Shown: positions 46,975 to 57,195, counted from the first letter of the stretch. The stretch: DNA of 64,000 nt from Candidatus Thioglobus sp. MED-G25 (GCA_002456995.1 NTKC01000001.1:104564-168563), one strand, 5' to 3'. Numbers and translations: made by a program. The notes: generated by a model not told the origin, from the sequence alone.

Positions 46975-48960
46975 GTGAGTGATGTTAATCAAGAGGAAAC
47001 CCCGATGGCAGATGTAGAGGCACAGGTTCAAGCATTGACTTTTCGAAAATATGCGGACGGCGAGACGCATGCCTACGACGATTTAAAAGAAAAGATTTTC
47101 ACTGCTGATCATTCCGACAAATGCCCAACCTATGTTCATCGCACCCCCCCGTGCCAAGGCAGTTGCCCGTCGGGAGAAGATGTTCGTGGCTGGTTACAGA
47201 TCGTTCGCGGCATGGAACCCCCGCCCGAAGGTGTCGAATGGCAGGAATATGCGTTTCGCCGTTCAACAGAAGCAAACCCCTTTCCGGCCATGATGGGTCG
47301 GGTGTGCCCAGCACCCTGCGAGGCGGGCTGTAATCGCAACCAAGTTGATGACTTTGTCGGCATCAATGCTGTGGAACAGTTTATCGGTGATACCGCGTTC
47401 CAGCAGCGCTACCGGTTTGAGGAACCCCCGGAACTGTCAGGAAAACGAGTAGCGATTGTAGGGGGTGGGCCCGCAGGCCTTTCCGCGGCTTATCAGTTAC
47501 GACGTCGCGGTCATGCCTCGACGGTGTTTGAGATGCAGGATCAACTGGGTGGTATGTTTCGTTACGGTATTCCAGGGTACCGGACGCCTAGAGACATTCT
47601 GGACCGAGAGATTGAGCGGATACTGGAATTGGACGCCATAGATGTTCAAACAGGGGTTCGAATCGGACGTGATCTAAGTATCGGAGAACTGGAGGCTGAT
47701 TATGATGCGGTTCTGTGGGCTATTGGCTGTCAGACTGGTCGCGATCTGCCAGTGGATGGCTGGAGTGGCGCGGCAAACTGTGTGTCCGGTGTGAGATTTC
47801 TGGAAGCATTCAACACAGGTCGAATGCAGGTGAGCGCTGAACGGGTGGTGTGTATCGGTGGTGGCGACACGTCTGTTGACGTGGTTTCTGTAGCCCGTCG
47901 GCTAGGACGAATAAAGAATTTAAACAGTCAGGACCGCCCAGAGGCCGTCATTGGTGGATATACCGCACACGACTCAGCGATGGCCGCAATGCGACAGGGC
48001 GCGCAGGTCACGTTGACGGCTTTGTTTAACCAGGCGCAGATGACGGCAGCGGCAGAAGAAATTGATGACGCCCTCACTGAGGGGGTGACCATATTGAATG
48101 GCGTAATGCCTGTTGGTCTGATTAAAGGTGCGGATGGCCGTGTGACCGCGGTTCGAATGAGTGAGTGCGTCGTTGACAAGCAAGGCGTTCCACAACCGGT
48201 TGAGAACACGGAATTTGAGATCGAGACTGATCTAGTGGTCTCGGCGATTGGTCAGGGTGGCGACCTGTCGGGTATTGAGGAACTGGGCAATGAGCGATCC
48301 CTGATCGAAGCTGATCAATTTTTTCAGGTTCCCGGGCGTCCAGGCCACTTCGTTGCTGGCGATATTGTTCGCCCCCACTTGCTGACAACCGCAATCGGAC
48401 AAGCGGCTGTTGCTGCTGACAGTATCGATCATTATTTGAAAACCCAGGAACTGGTACGTCGGCCCAAAGTCGATGTCCACCATTTCAGCCTACTCAATAA
48501 ACTCCACGAACAGAAACTCGCTCCGACAGAATACGATCATACCCAGAATTGGGGAACCGACACGGCAGATTATGTGATTCACAACTACGAGGATCGTTCA
48601 GCTCACGAAATAATTCCATCTGATAAACTTTTTCTGGCCCATTTTTTAGAGGAGAATCGCTATCAGCGAGAAGCATCGGTACCCGATGCAGATGCAGTCC
48701 TAAGTCATTTCGAGGAACGACATCGCGGGCTCAGCACAGAGGCGGCTCAAGCCGAATCAGAGCGTTGTATGAGCTGTGGTATGTGCTTTGAGTGCGACAA
48801 CTGTGTCATTTACTGCCCTCAGGATGCTGTATTCCGAGTCAATAAAGATGAGTCAACGACCGGTCGTTATGTGGATACCGATTACGATCGATGTATAGGG
48901 TGTCATATCTGTGCGGATGTGTGCCCTACTGGATACATTGATATGGGCATGGGGAAGTAG
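46975..48960 (+). CDS. dsrL: DsrL NAD(P)H:acceptor oxidoreductase
   Basis: VAIVGGGPAGLSAAYQLRRRGH (GltB/D-like FAD), CPAPCEAGCNRNQVDDFVGINAVEQ, C-terminal 2x[4Fe-4S]; in-frame ATG at 47005 possible. Confidence 0.95.
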   Translation: MSDVNQEETPMADVEAQVQALTFRKYADGETHAYDDLKEKIFTADHSDKCPTYVHRTPPCQGSCPSGEDVRGWLQIVRGMEPPPEGVEWQEYAFRRSTEANPFPAMMGRVCPAPCEAGCNRNQVDDFVGINAVEQFIGDTAFQQRYRFEEPPELSGKRVAIVGGGPAGLSAAYQLRRRGHASTVFEMQDQLGGMFRYGIPGYRTPRDILDREIERILELDAIDVQTGVRIGRDLSIGELEADYDAVLWAIGCQTGRDLPVDGWSGAANCVSGVRFLEAFNTGRMQVSAERVVCIGGGDTSVDVVSVARRLGRIKNLNSQDRPEAVIGGYTAHDSAMAAMRQGAQVTLTALFNQAQMTAAAEEIDDALTEGVTILNGVMPVGLIKGADGRVTAVRMSECVVDKQGVPQPVENTEFEIETDLVVSAIGQGGDLSGIEELGNERSLIEADQFFQVPGRPGHFVAGDIVRPHLLTTAIGQAAVAADSIDHYLKTQELVRRPKVDVHHFSLLNKLHEQKLAPTEYDHTQNWGTDTADYVIHNYEDRSAHEIIPSDKLFLAHFLEENRYQREASVPDADAVLSHFEERHRGLSTEAAQAESERCMSCGMCFECDNCVIYCPQDAVFRVNKDESTTGRYVDTDYDRCIGCHICADVCPTGYIDMGMGK

Positions 48961-48990
48961 ACGCTTGCTTGTTTATGAACCAGAAGTCGA

Positions 48991-49362
48991 ATGACTCAGC
49001 GTCTTGCAATAGCGTTACTGATGATTCTCAGCTTTGGCGCCTCGAGTATCGCTGACGTAAACCTACCGTCATATCCAAAAGGGAGGGGTGAGTACTGTGT
49101 GGAACCGACAGATGTCATGCGTCGTGATCACTTTGAGTACTTGATGCACCACCGACAGATTTCGGTGCACTTGGGCGTGCGATCTAAAAGGCATAGCCTG
49201 GTGGGTTGCGTGGACTGTCATGCATCGCAGGCAGACGATGGGACTTATATTTCGGTAAATGAGCCGGGACAATTCTGTCGAAGCTGTCATGTCTATACGG
49301 CAGTCAAGATAGATTGTTTCAGTTGCCATGCTGCAGTCCCTGATGCTGTGGTAAAACAATAA
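48991..49362 (+). CDS. dsrJ: DsrJ triheme cytochrome c
   Basis: Signal peptide and three CxxCH (CVDCH, CRSCH, CFSCH). Confidence 0.95.
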   Translation: MTQRLAIALLMILSFGASSIADVNLPSYPKGRGEYCVEPTDVMRRDHFEYLMHHRQISVHLGVRSKRHSLVGCVDCHASQADDGTYISVNEPGQFCRSCHVYTAVKIDCFSCHAAVPDAVVKQ

Positions 49363-50102
49363 TGACGAATCCAGAAAACAAGCCACGACGTCGTTTCCTC
49401 GGTAGGACGGGTGCCGGCACTGCCCTCCTAGCGCTCGCGCCGGGCGTAAGACTCGTAGATCTGGTGTTGGCAAAAGATGAAGATGAGCCTGCGTCGGACG
49501 AAACTCGTTGGGGGCTTCTGGTTGATGCCAACCGGTGTACCACTGGCTGCCGCGCCTGTGTGTCGGCTTGTGAAGACGAGCACGCATTGGCTAAGACCGG
49601 TAGAAACCGACTGGACCCGCAATGGATCCGTAAGGTTGAATTGGTCGATGAATCTAACGATCGGTCACTATCCATACCGCTGATGTGTCAGCACTGTGAG
49701 GACCCGCCCTGTGTTGAGGTATGTCCCACCGGTGCGTCATTCAAGCGAGCAGATGGCATGGTGCTGGTGGACAAACATACCTGTATTGGTTGCCGTTACT
49801 GCATGATGGCCTGCCCATTCAACGCAAGGTCTTTTGTCCACGAAGAGGTCACTGGACAGAAAAGCTATTCTCCGCGTGGCAAAGGCACGGTTGAGAGTTG
49901 TACCTTATGTGTCCACCGAGTAGATAACGATCGTACACCGGCGTGTGTCGAAAGTTGTGCGGTCGATGGGCATGGCGCACTCGCTTTTGGGGATCTCAAT
50001 GATGCGGAAAGCACTGTGTCAAAAACGGCGCGCTCACAACCCCATCGGGAACTTCGGCCTGATCTTGCGCTGAACACTGGTGTACGCTATCGCGGAGTTT
50101 AG
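49362..50102 (+). CDS. dsrO: DsrO periplasmic ferredoxin-like protein
   Basis: N-terminal RRRFLGRTG Tat-like signal; multiple Cys clusters (CTTGCRACVSACE, CQHCEDPPCVEVCPTGA, CIGCRYCMMACPFNAR). Confidence 0.95.
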   Translation: MTNPENKPRRRFLGRTGAGTALLALAPGVRLVDLVLAKDEDEPASDETRWGLLVDANRCTTGCRACVSACEDEHALAKTGRNRLDPQWIRKVELVDESNDRSLSIPLMCQHCEDPPCVEVCPTGASFKRADGMVLVDKHTCIGCRYCMMACPFNARSFVHEEVTGQKSYSPRGKGTVESCTLCVHRVDNDRTPACVESCAVDGHGALAFGDLNDAESTVSKTARSQPHRELRPDLALNTGVRYRGV

Positions 50103-50112
50103 AGCCCAGCGT

Positions 50113-51312
50113 ATGGACAAGATTCGGTTTCAGGTTCTTGCAGGCACCCACACCGGCTACCGGCTACTGTTGTGGCTGTTGATTATTCTGATCGGCATCG
50201 GGCTGATTGCAGCACACCACATGGAATCCCAAGGTCATTGGGTGACGGGGATGGACAACCGAGTAGTCTGGGGATTACCTCATGTGTTTGCGATATTTCT
50301 GATCTTGTCGGCTTCAGGCGCGCTTAATACCGCATCAATCAGTTCAGTGTTTGGTGGTTCAGATTACCAACCATTGGCACGGCTATCTGGTCTGTTAGCG
50401 GTTACATTACTAACAGGCGGTCTGGCAGTTCTTGTTTTGGACCTGGGCCGACCGGACCGTCTGGTTGTGGCGATGACGTATTACAACTTCAGTTCGGTGT
50501 TTGCTTGGAATGTGTTCCTATATACCGGATTTGTGTTGGTGGTGCTGATCTATTTGTGGGTGATGATGACGCCGCAAATGCGCGGTTATGTCAGGTCGGT
50601 CGGGATGGTCGCCTTAATTTGGAGACTGATCTTAACCTCCGGGACAGGGGCAATATTCGGATTTCTTGTTGCGCGAGATGCCTATGACACCGCGATCATG
50701 GCGCCCCTTTTTATCCTGATGTCCCTGTCACTGGGGATGGCTGTTTTCTGGGTGTCGACCCTGACGTTGTGTCGCTGGAACGGTTACCTGCTTTCACCTG
50801 AACTGTCAGGAAAACTTCGTCGGCTCTCTGCTCTGTTTATCCTCGGTGTACTGTATCTGGTGGCGTTGCACCATCTGACTAATCTTTATATGGCCCATCA
50901 CCAGGGGATAGAGCGATTCCTGTTGGTTGATGGCGGCGTCTACCCCTGGCTGTTCTGGTTGGGCTTCGTTCTGTGCGGGGGCATTGTTCCCGTCTGGTGG
51001 TTTTTGGACCGTCGTTTCAGTACCCCAGCCTGGACAGTGACCGCCGCGCTGATGGTGATCGTGGGCGGTTTGTGCCATCTTTATGTCACCATTATTGGTG
51101 GGCAGGCCTATCCCTTGCGCCTGGTGTCCGGTTATCGCGTTGACAGTGGGTTTTACGATGGTGAAATTACACACTACCTACCCAGTCTGCCGGAACTGGC
51201 ATTGGGTATTGGCGGGGTGAGCCTAGCCCTGCTGATGATCGTGGTGGCTGTCCGAATTCTGCCATTTCTGCCCACGGTAACCGGGTCACTGCCCGGCTCG
51301 AACCAGGGTTAG
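50113..51312 (+). CDS. dsrP: DsrP integral membrane protein (NrfD family)
   Basis: Multi-TM; LDLGRPDRLVVAMTYYNFSSVFAWNVFLYTGF; likely ATG at 50113. Confidence 0.94.
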   Translation: MDKIRFQVLAGTHTGYRLLLWLLIILIGIGLIAAHHMESQGHWVTGMDNRVVWGLPHVFAIFLILSASGALNTASISSVFGGSDYQPLARLSGLLAVTLLTGGLAVLVLDLGRPDRLVVAMTYYNFSSVFAWNVFLYTGFVLVVLIYLWVMMTPQMRGYVRSVGMVALIWRLILTSGTGAIFGFLVARDAYDTAIMAPLFILMSLSLGMAVFWVSTLTLCRWNGYLLSPELSGKLRRLSALFILGVLYLVALHHLTNLYMAHHQGIERFLLVDGGVYPWLFWLGFVLCGGIVPVWWFLDRRFSTPAWTVTAALMVIVGGLCHLYVTIIGGQAYPLRLVSGYRVDSGFYDGEITHYLPSLPELALGIGGVSLALLMIVVAVRILPFLPTVTGSLPGSNQG

Positions 51313-51369
51313 CCGCACCCCACTGGATTATCTGCAGAGACCGGAACCAGCAGCGGAGTAGACACAGCA

Positions 51370-52737
51370 GTGAATCGATTTCTGATCTCGGCGGCCCACA
51401 GATCCTCTGGAAAAACTATCGTCAGTGCCGGCCTGGCTACAGCATTGACACGACGCGGCCACAAGGTCTCAACGTTTAAGAAAGGCCCGGACTACATTGA
51501 TCCCATGTGGTTGGGACTTGCCTGTGGGCAGCCGTGCTGGAATCTTGATTTTTTTACGATGGGCCGTGATGAGATCAGAGAATGTTTTGTGCGACAGTCA
51601 GCTGGAGCCGACGTTGTCCTGATCGAAGGTAACAAAGGACTGTTTGATGGACTGGATGTCGAGGGCGGGGACAGTAACGCAGCACTGGCTAAACTTCTGA
51701 ACATTCCTGTAGTTCTGGTGATTGACGTGACGGGGATGACACGGGGCATTGCCCCACTGTTGTCGGGTTATATCGCTTTTGATCCGGAAATCCGAATCGC
51801 CGGCGTTGTGCTTAATCGCGTCGCGGGGCCAAGGCAGGAACACAAACTCCGCGCAGCCATCGATCGTTATACCGATCTGACCGTGTTGGGTGCGATACCC
51901 CGGTCAGAAGAACTGCACATCGAAGAGCGTCACCTCGGTTTAGTCACGAGCGCTGAACACGATCAGGCAGATATCTGGTTGGGTTCTGTGGCGAAGACCG
52001 TTGACGCCGCTGTGGATATTGAGGCATTGCTGGGTCTAACCGATGGGTTTACTGAAGAAATGCTTGTAGAACCGGTTAAGAAAACGCAGACAGTAGATCT
52101 GCGTGTTGCTATTGCCCGGGACAAAGCATTTGGGTTTTATTATCCAGACGATCTGGCAGCATTCAGTCGAGCAGGTGCGGAACTTGTACCTTTTGATACC
52201 TTGAATGATCAACAACTGCCGGATGTAGATGGCCTGTTCATTGGAGGTGGATTTCCCGAGCAATTCATGGATCAATTGTCAGCCAACAAGCGTATGCTTG
52301 AATCAGTCCGCACATTCATTGAGGAGGGTGGTCCAGCCTATGCTGAATGTGGTGGACTGATGTATTTATGCCGATCAATGCGCTTGTCTGATGCGGTTGT
52401 CGAACTGGTGGGTGTTATACCGGCAGATGTAGTCATGGAAGATCGTCCCGTTGGAAGGGGCTACATGGTGTGCACCTCGACAGCTGCACATCCCTGGCCC
52501 AACGTTGCGCGGGCAGCGCCACAATCTTATCGGTTCCACGAATTTCACTATTCCCGATTGATGAATCTGAGTGACTCCAGCGAAACTGTATTTGAGGTCA
52601 ACCGTGGCTATGGCATCGACGGCAAGATAGATGGCTATGTTTGCCATAACCTGCTAGCAACCTACGCTCACCAGCGTCAGGTCTGCGATAACCCCTGGGT
52701 AGATCAATTCGTCGAATTTGTTCGCGGCTGCCAATGA
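51370..52737 (+). CDS. dsrN: DsrN, cobyrinate a,c-diamide synthase-like (siroheme amidation)
   Basis: AAHRSSGKTIVSAGLATALTRRGHKVSTFKKGPDYIDPMW; C-terminal GATase YAECGGLMYL. Confidence 0.95.
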   Translation: MNRFLISAAHRSSGKTIVSAGLATALTRRGHKVSTFKKGPDYIDPMWLGLACGQPCWNLDFFTMGRDEIRECFVRQSAGADVVLIEGNKGLFDGLDVEGGDSNAALAKLLNIPVVLVIDVTGMTRGIAPLLSGYIAFDPEIRIAGVVLNRVAGPRQEHKLRAAIDRYTDLTVLGAIPRSEELHIEERHLGLVTSAEHDQADIWLGSVAKTVDAAVDIEALLGLTDGFTEEMLVEPVKKTQTVDLRVAIARDKAFGFYYPDDLAAFSRAGAELVPFDTLNDQQLPDVDGLFIGGGFPEQFMDQLSANKRMLESVRTFIEEGGPAYAECGGLMYLCRSMRLSDAVVELVGVIPADVVMEDRPVGRGYMVCTSTAAHPWPNVARAAPQSYRFHEFHYSRLMNLSDSSETVFEVNRGYGIDGKIDGYVCHNLLATYAHQRQVCDNPWVDQFVEFVRGCQ

Positions 52738-52748
52738 GGAATTAACTG

Positions 52749-53114
52749 GTGCGTAAAAAGACTGAAAACCCAAGATCGACACAAAAATCGTTCAGAATTA
52801 CTGAGGACGCTGCAGAAGAGATTTTGCAGTCTATGAGCCAAACCAATACCACCACTGGGTCGCTTCGTATTGCTGCAAAACGCAGACCCGATGGATCTAT
52901 AGACTACGCTATGGGTTTTGATGAAGCAGACGATACTGACACCGTGCTGGAGCAATACAGTGTCGAGATGTTGATAGGTGTCACCAGCCTCGATCTTCTG
53001 GCAGGTGCTCTTTTAGATTGTGTTCGGTTGGAAACGAATGGTGCTAAAGAGTTTATATTTCTCAACCCGAATGATCCGCAATTCGTGCCGCCGGACGCAA
53101 ACGTCTGTGAGTAG
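52749..53114 (+). CDS. dsrR: DsrR, A-type Fe-S scaffold-like protein
   Basis: FRITEDAAEEILQSM..., GSLRIAAKRRPDGSIDYAMGFDEADDTDTV; directly after dsrN. Confidence 0.88.
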   Translation: MRKKTENPRSTQKSFRITEDAAEEILQSMSQTNTTTGSLRIAAKRRPDGSIDYAMGFDEADDTDTVLEQYSVEMLIGVTSLDLLAGALLDCVRLETNGAKEFIFLNPNDPQFVPPDANVCE

Positions 53115-53176
53115 CAGTTTTTGAAGGTGGACGCTAAAAGGACTGACCATGTTGGCGACTGAAAATAAGACGAGGT

Positions 53177-54130
53177 TTGTTGCAGAACCCACTCGACCGT
53201 ATACTGAAAGGATCGCAGTCAACTGAGCGTTTTAAAGTTGATGGTACGGTGACCGACCACTGTGCGATTGACGGAGTACTGCTATCCATGAAGGAGCCAC
53301 TCGACAGTATTCGATTGTGGGCGTCCGAGATACGCCAGGGAAATTTTTCTGCACGCCTACCGCAAACATCGAAAACCAAATCCGAAGGTTTGACCGACGA
53401 TATCAATCGGCTCGCAGAGTGGCTGGAATCATTAGCCGAAGACCAAGAGGCTCAGCTCCTCGTTCAGCGGAGTCAACTCGAACAGGAATCCGGTCGAGTA
53501 CTGCGATTTGAAGAGCGCACTCGGCTCGCCAATGAACTGCATGACTCGCTTGCTCAGACACTGGCTGGACTGAAAATGCAGGTGCGAGTTCTGGATGACA
53601 CGCTTCGACAAGATAATGAGGCGGCGATATGGCAGGAAATGGAAAGAATTCAGGCAGCACTGGACGATGCAAATACCGAGCTGCGGGATCTGATCACGCA
53701 TTTTCGCTCACCAATTGAGAGACAGGGAATCATTCCAGCTATAGAAAAATTGGTCTCTCGTTTTCGTCTGCAGATGTCGACCGATGTCGTTCTACAGAAT
53801 GAGTGGCCAGAGTCAGTTTTTGATGGAGAACTTGAATCTCAGGTACTGCGCATTGTGCAGGAATCGCTGCACAATGCGCGAAAACATAGTCAAGCCAATC
53901 TCGTCAGGGTGCTGCTGACTCACGGTGAAGTGCATCGATACCGTGTTGTTGTTGAAGATGATGGCGTTGGGTTTTCTACCGATAATTTGCCCACTGATGG
54001 TTCGGGGCATTTTGGCCTCTCCATTATGCGCGAACGTGCAGAGGCGATCGACGCCGATTTAAGAATTGAAAGTGAAAATAGTGAAGGAACTCAGGTAATA
54101 CTGGAATTCAACGGCCTGGGATGTCATTGA
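53177..54130 (+). CDS. NarX-like (HisKA_3) sensor histidine kinase, apparently soluble
   Basis: HAMP-like linker; RTRLANELHDSLAQTLAGLKMQVRVLDD phospho-acceptor; VVEDDGVGFS ATPase motif; no TM segment seen; TTG start uncertain. Confidence 0.85.
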   Translation: MLQNPLDRILKGSQSTERFKVDGTVTDHCAIDGVLLSMKEPLDSIRLWASEIRQGNFSARLPQTSKTKSEGLTDDINRLAEWLESLAEDQEAQLLVQRSQLEQESGRVLRFEERTRLANELHDSLAQTLAGLKMQVRVLDDTLRQDNEAAIWQEMERIQAALDDANTELRDLITHFRSPIERQGIIPAIEKLVSRFRLQMSTDVVLQNEWPESVFDGELESQVLRIVQESLHNARKHSQANLVRVLLTHGEVHRYRVVVEDDGVGFSTDNLPTDGSGHFGLSIMRERAEAIDADLRIESENSEGTQVILEFNGLGCH

Positions 54131-54159
54131 ATGGCTTGATCATAGATTATGACGGAACG

Positions 54160-54825
54160 ATGAAAGCATTACTTATCGATGATCATGCGCTGTTCCGAGC
54201 AGGGCTCAGCGGTTTGCTTGAACGTCGTGGAATTGAAGTCGTGGCATCTGTGGGTAGTGGAGAGGAAGGGATTGGCACCCTGGAGACACTCTCGCCAGAT
54301 ATTATTTTGCTGGATTTGCGCATGCCTGAGCAAAGTGGTCTCGATGTGCTTGACGCGTTGCCTACTGAACAATCCGATGTACCAGTCGTGATATTGACGA
54401 CCAGCGCCGATGAGAATGATCTAGCTAACGCGCTTCGAAAGGGTGCTCGCGGTTACCTGATGAAGGATATGGAGCCAGACGAACTGGTGGTCGCTTTACA
54501 GGAGATCAAAGCGGGAAAAACTGTAGTGGCGCCAGGGCTGACTGGTGTGCTGGCAAATCTTGTGAAAAACGACGACCGCCGACCCAGCAAGGACTCAAGT
54601 GGACCATTTTCTGAACTGACTCCCCGGGAACGGGAGATTCTGGGTCATCTCGCAGAAGGTCAGAGCAATAAAGTCATCGCTCGACACCTGGAAATCTCAG
54701 ATGGCACGGTCAAGTTGCACGTTAAGGCGATACTGCGAAAACTGGAAGTACATTCACGCGTTGAGGCCGCTGTGATGGCCGTCGAACATGGCATCCGGCG
54801 CCGTGTTGACCGGCAGCAGAACTGA
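54160..54825 (+). CDS. NarL/FixJ-type response regulator
   Basis: MKALLIDDHALFRAGLSGLLERRG, DIILLDLRMPEQSGLDVL, LTPREREILGHLAEGQSNKVIARHLEISDGTVKLHVKAILRKL. Confidence 0.93.
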   Translation: MKALLIDDHALFRAGLSGLLERRGIEVVASVGSGEEGIGTLETLSPDIILLDLRMPEQSGLDVLDALPTEQSDVPVVILTTSADENDLANALRKGARGYLMKDMEPDELVVALQEIKAGKTVVAPGLTGVLANLVKNDDRRPSKDSSGPFSELTPREREILGHLAEGQSNKVIARHLEISDGTVKLHVKAILRKLEVHSRVEAAVMAVEHGIRRRVDRQQN

Positions 54826-54868
54826 TAGTGAGCTGTTGAGGTTTTAATACTCGAGAAACCGCGCGCAG

Positions 54869-55177
54869 CTACAGGTAGGATTGCCGATCAGCACGTCGCC
54901 GGCCCGCACGTTGAATAACAATACCGCGGATGCTTTCTGGGCCGTCTATCTTGAGGTGTGGGTATTTAGGATTGAGGGGTTCGAGGTGCCATTCGCCAGC
55001 TGTGAGACGCAGCTGCCTGAGAATAATCTCACCCTTGTAGTCAGCAATCACATAGCAACCGTCATGTACGGCGCTGCCTGGTTCTGACACCACCACGCAA
55101 CCGTCAGGGAACTCAGGTGCCATGCTGTCGCCGAGCACCTGCAGTGCAAAGGGCTCACTGCCGGCACAATTGCTCAT
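54869..55177 (-). CDS. S24 (LexA-like) peptidase-domain protein lacking an HTH
   Basis: FALQVLGDSMAPEFPDGCVVVSEPGSAVHDGCYVIADYKGEIILRQL. Confidence 0.85.
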   Translation of the reverse strand: MSNCAGSEPFALQVLGDSMAPEFPDGCVVVSEPGSAVHDGCYVIADYKGEIILRQLRLTAGEWHLEPLNPKYPHLKIDGPESIRGIVIQRAGRRRADRQSYL

Positions 55178-56922
55178 GCTGGTTTGTCCAGAGTGTGGTT
55201 GAGCTGTTCGACCATGCGCCGTAATGATTCCTTGTCTAAACAGTCCAGGGTCTGGTGGGAGAAACTTTCGAGCGCATCAATACGGCTTTCCAAAATCCGT
55301 TGTTTAATGTCCGGCAGACTGGATGCTTCCATGCTGAACTCGCGCAGACCCAGACCCAGCAGCAGTCGTGTGAAGGCAGGGTCCCCTGCCATTTCACCAC
55401 ACATTGACACGGGAATTCCAGATCGGTTTCCTGCCTTAATGACCTGATGAATGAGTCGCAAAACCGATGGGTGTAGCGGATCGTACAAATAGTTGACCTC
55501 GTCATCTATTCTGTCGATGGCCAGTGTGTACTGGATCAGATCATTGGTCCCAATAGATAGAAACTTAAGCTTCCGGGCAAACAGATCGGCGGCGACTGCA
55601 GCTGCGGGCACCTCGATCATGCCGCCGATGGGAACGTCTGGATTAAACACTTTACCTTCTTTCTCCAGCTCCCGGCAGGTTTCGCGGACCAGTTCCAGAG
55701 TCTGATCAAGTTCGTCAAGGCTGGAAATCATAGGGATCATGATTCTAGCGTCACCGCGCGAGGCAGCACGAAAGATTGCACGTAACTGGGGTTTGAACAA
55801 AGTAGGTTCGTTGAGACACAGGCGTATTGCCCTAAGACCCAGCGCAGGATTAATCGTTTTTTCACCATCGGCACGACCGCCATCCACCTGCTTGTCAGCA
55901 CCGAGATCCAGAGTCCGTATGGTGATTGTCCCCGATACTGAATCAAGGACCTGGCAATAAGCTTCGTACTGTTCATCTTCAGTTGGTGGTTCGGAGCGGT
56001 TCATGAACAGAAATTCAGTGCGATAAAGGCCGACACCTTCTGCCCCAACTAGCGCTAATCCAGGCAGATCTTCAGGAAATTCGATGTTGGCCAGAAGCTT
56101 CACGTTAATGCCGTCCTGCGTGACAGCTGGCCGGTCACTCAGGAGCGCAAGCTTTGCCGTATGTTGGGCATGTGCCTTCTGACGCCGGCGGAACTTGACC
56201 AGCATGTTTTCGTCTGGTGCGACGATGACCGTGTCGTTAGCCGCATCAATGACCAGCACGTCATCGTTCCGGATATAACGAATTGCGCTGTGCAAGCCGA
56301 CCACGGCAGGTATATGTAGACTGCGAGCGAGGATGGCAGTGTGTGAAATAGGTCCGCCTAGGCTGGTGATGAAAGCACGGACACCCCGCTGATGCAAGGA
56401 TACAGTCTCTGCAGGTGTCAGATCGTTTGTAACGATAATCTGGTCATCAAGACGCGAGTTCAATTGCGCGGGTTCGGAAAGCACCGGCCCAAGCAACTCG
56501 ATCATCACTCGATCTACGACTTGATGCACGTCGTTTTTCTTGCTTCTCAGGTAAGGATCTTCGATCTGGTCGAAGAACGCGACCAGCGTGTCGGCGTGTG
56601 TTTTTAGAGCACTTTCAGCATTTTTCTGGTCTCGGCGTATCGACGTCACGGGCTGTTCCGAAATCACCGGGTCGTCGAGCATCAGCAGATGGACTTCAAT
56701 AAACGCAAGTGTTTCCGGTGGCGCGTCAAGAGGAATGGTATTTTGTAGCTCGTGCAGTTCTGCTTTGACGTTGGCCAGTGCCGTTCTGAATCGCTCGATC
56801 TCGGTGTCGACGGACTCCTGGGAGATACTGTAGTCAGGGGTCGTCCGTCTCCAGCGTTCAAGTACGACAGCACGACCGAAGGTCAGCCCATTTCCAATGC
56901 CGGAGCCATTAAGCGCTAACAC
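55174..56922 (-). CDS. ptsI: Phosphoenolpyruvate-protein phosphotransferase (EI)
   Basis: TSLGGPISHTAILARSLHIPAVVG (His site), GAEGVGLYRTEFLFMNR, PVSMCGEMAGDP. Confidence 0.95.
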   Translation of the reverse strand: MLALNGSGIGNGLTFGRAVVLERWRRTTPDYSISQESVDTEIERFRTALANVKAELHELQNTIPLDAPPETLAFIEVHLLMLDDPVISEQPVTSIRRDQKNAESALKTHADTLVAFFDQIEDPYLRSKKNDVHQVVDRVMIELLGPVLSEPAQLNSRLDDQIIVTNDLTPAETVSLHQRGVRAFITSLGGPISHTAILARSLHIPAVVGLHSAIRYIRNDDVLVIDAANDTVIVAPDENMLVKFRRRQKAHAQHTAKLALLSDRPAVTQDGINVKLLANIEFPEDLPGLALVGAEGVGLYRTEFLFMNRSEPPTEDEQYEAYCQVLDSVSGTITIRTLDLGADKQVDGGRADGEKTINPALGLRAIRLCLNEPTLFKPQLRAIFRAASRGDARIMIPMISSLDELDQTLELVRETCRELEKEGKVFNPDVPIGGMIEVPAAAVAADLFARKLKFLSIGTNDLIQYTLAIDRIDDEVNYLYDPLHPSVLRLIHQVIKAGNRSGIPVSMCGEMAGDPAFTRLLLGLGLREFSMEASSLPDIKQRILESRIDALESFSHQTLDCLDKESLRRMVEQLNHTLDKPA

Positions 56923-57194
56923 TACTCATCTTCTCCGAAGCGGTTCGCAAAAAGTGCTTTGATCTGATTAATAGCAGCCTGGGCATCGTCACCATCTGCA
57001 GTCACGCAAATGTGAGTACCCTGGGTCGCTGCCAGCATCATGAGCCCCATAATGCTCTTACCGTCACACACATGTTGTCCCGCCCGTACTTCAACCTTGG
57101 CGTCAAATTCTGCAGTGGTCTTGACCAGACTGGCACAGGCGCGGGCATGGAGGCCCAGACGGTTAATCACCTCGACGTTCTGTGAAACTTTCAC
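56922..57194 (-). CDS. HPr family phosphocarrier protein
   Basis: VINRLGLHARACASLVKT (active-site His), KSIMGLMMLAA. Confidence 0.95.
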   Translation of the reverse strand: MKVSQNVEVINRLGLHARACASLVKTTAEFDAKVEVRAGQHVCDGKSIMGLMMLAATQGTHICVTADGDDAQAAINQIKALFANRFGEDE

Positions 57195-57195
57195 G

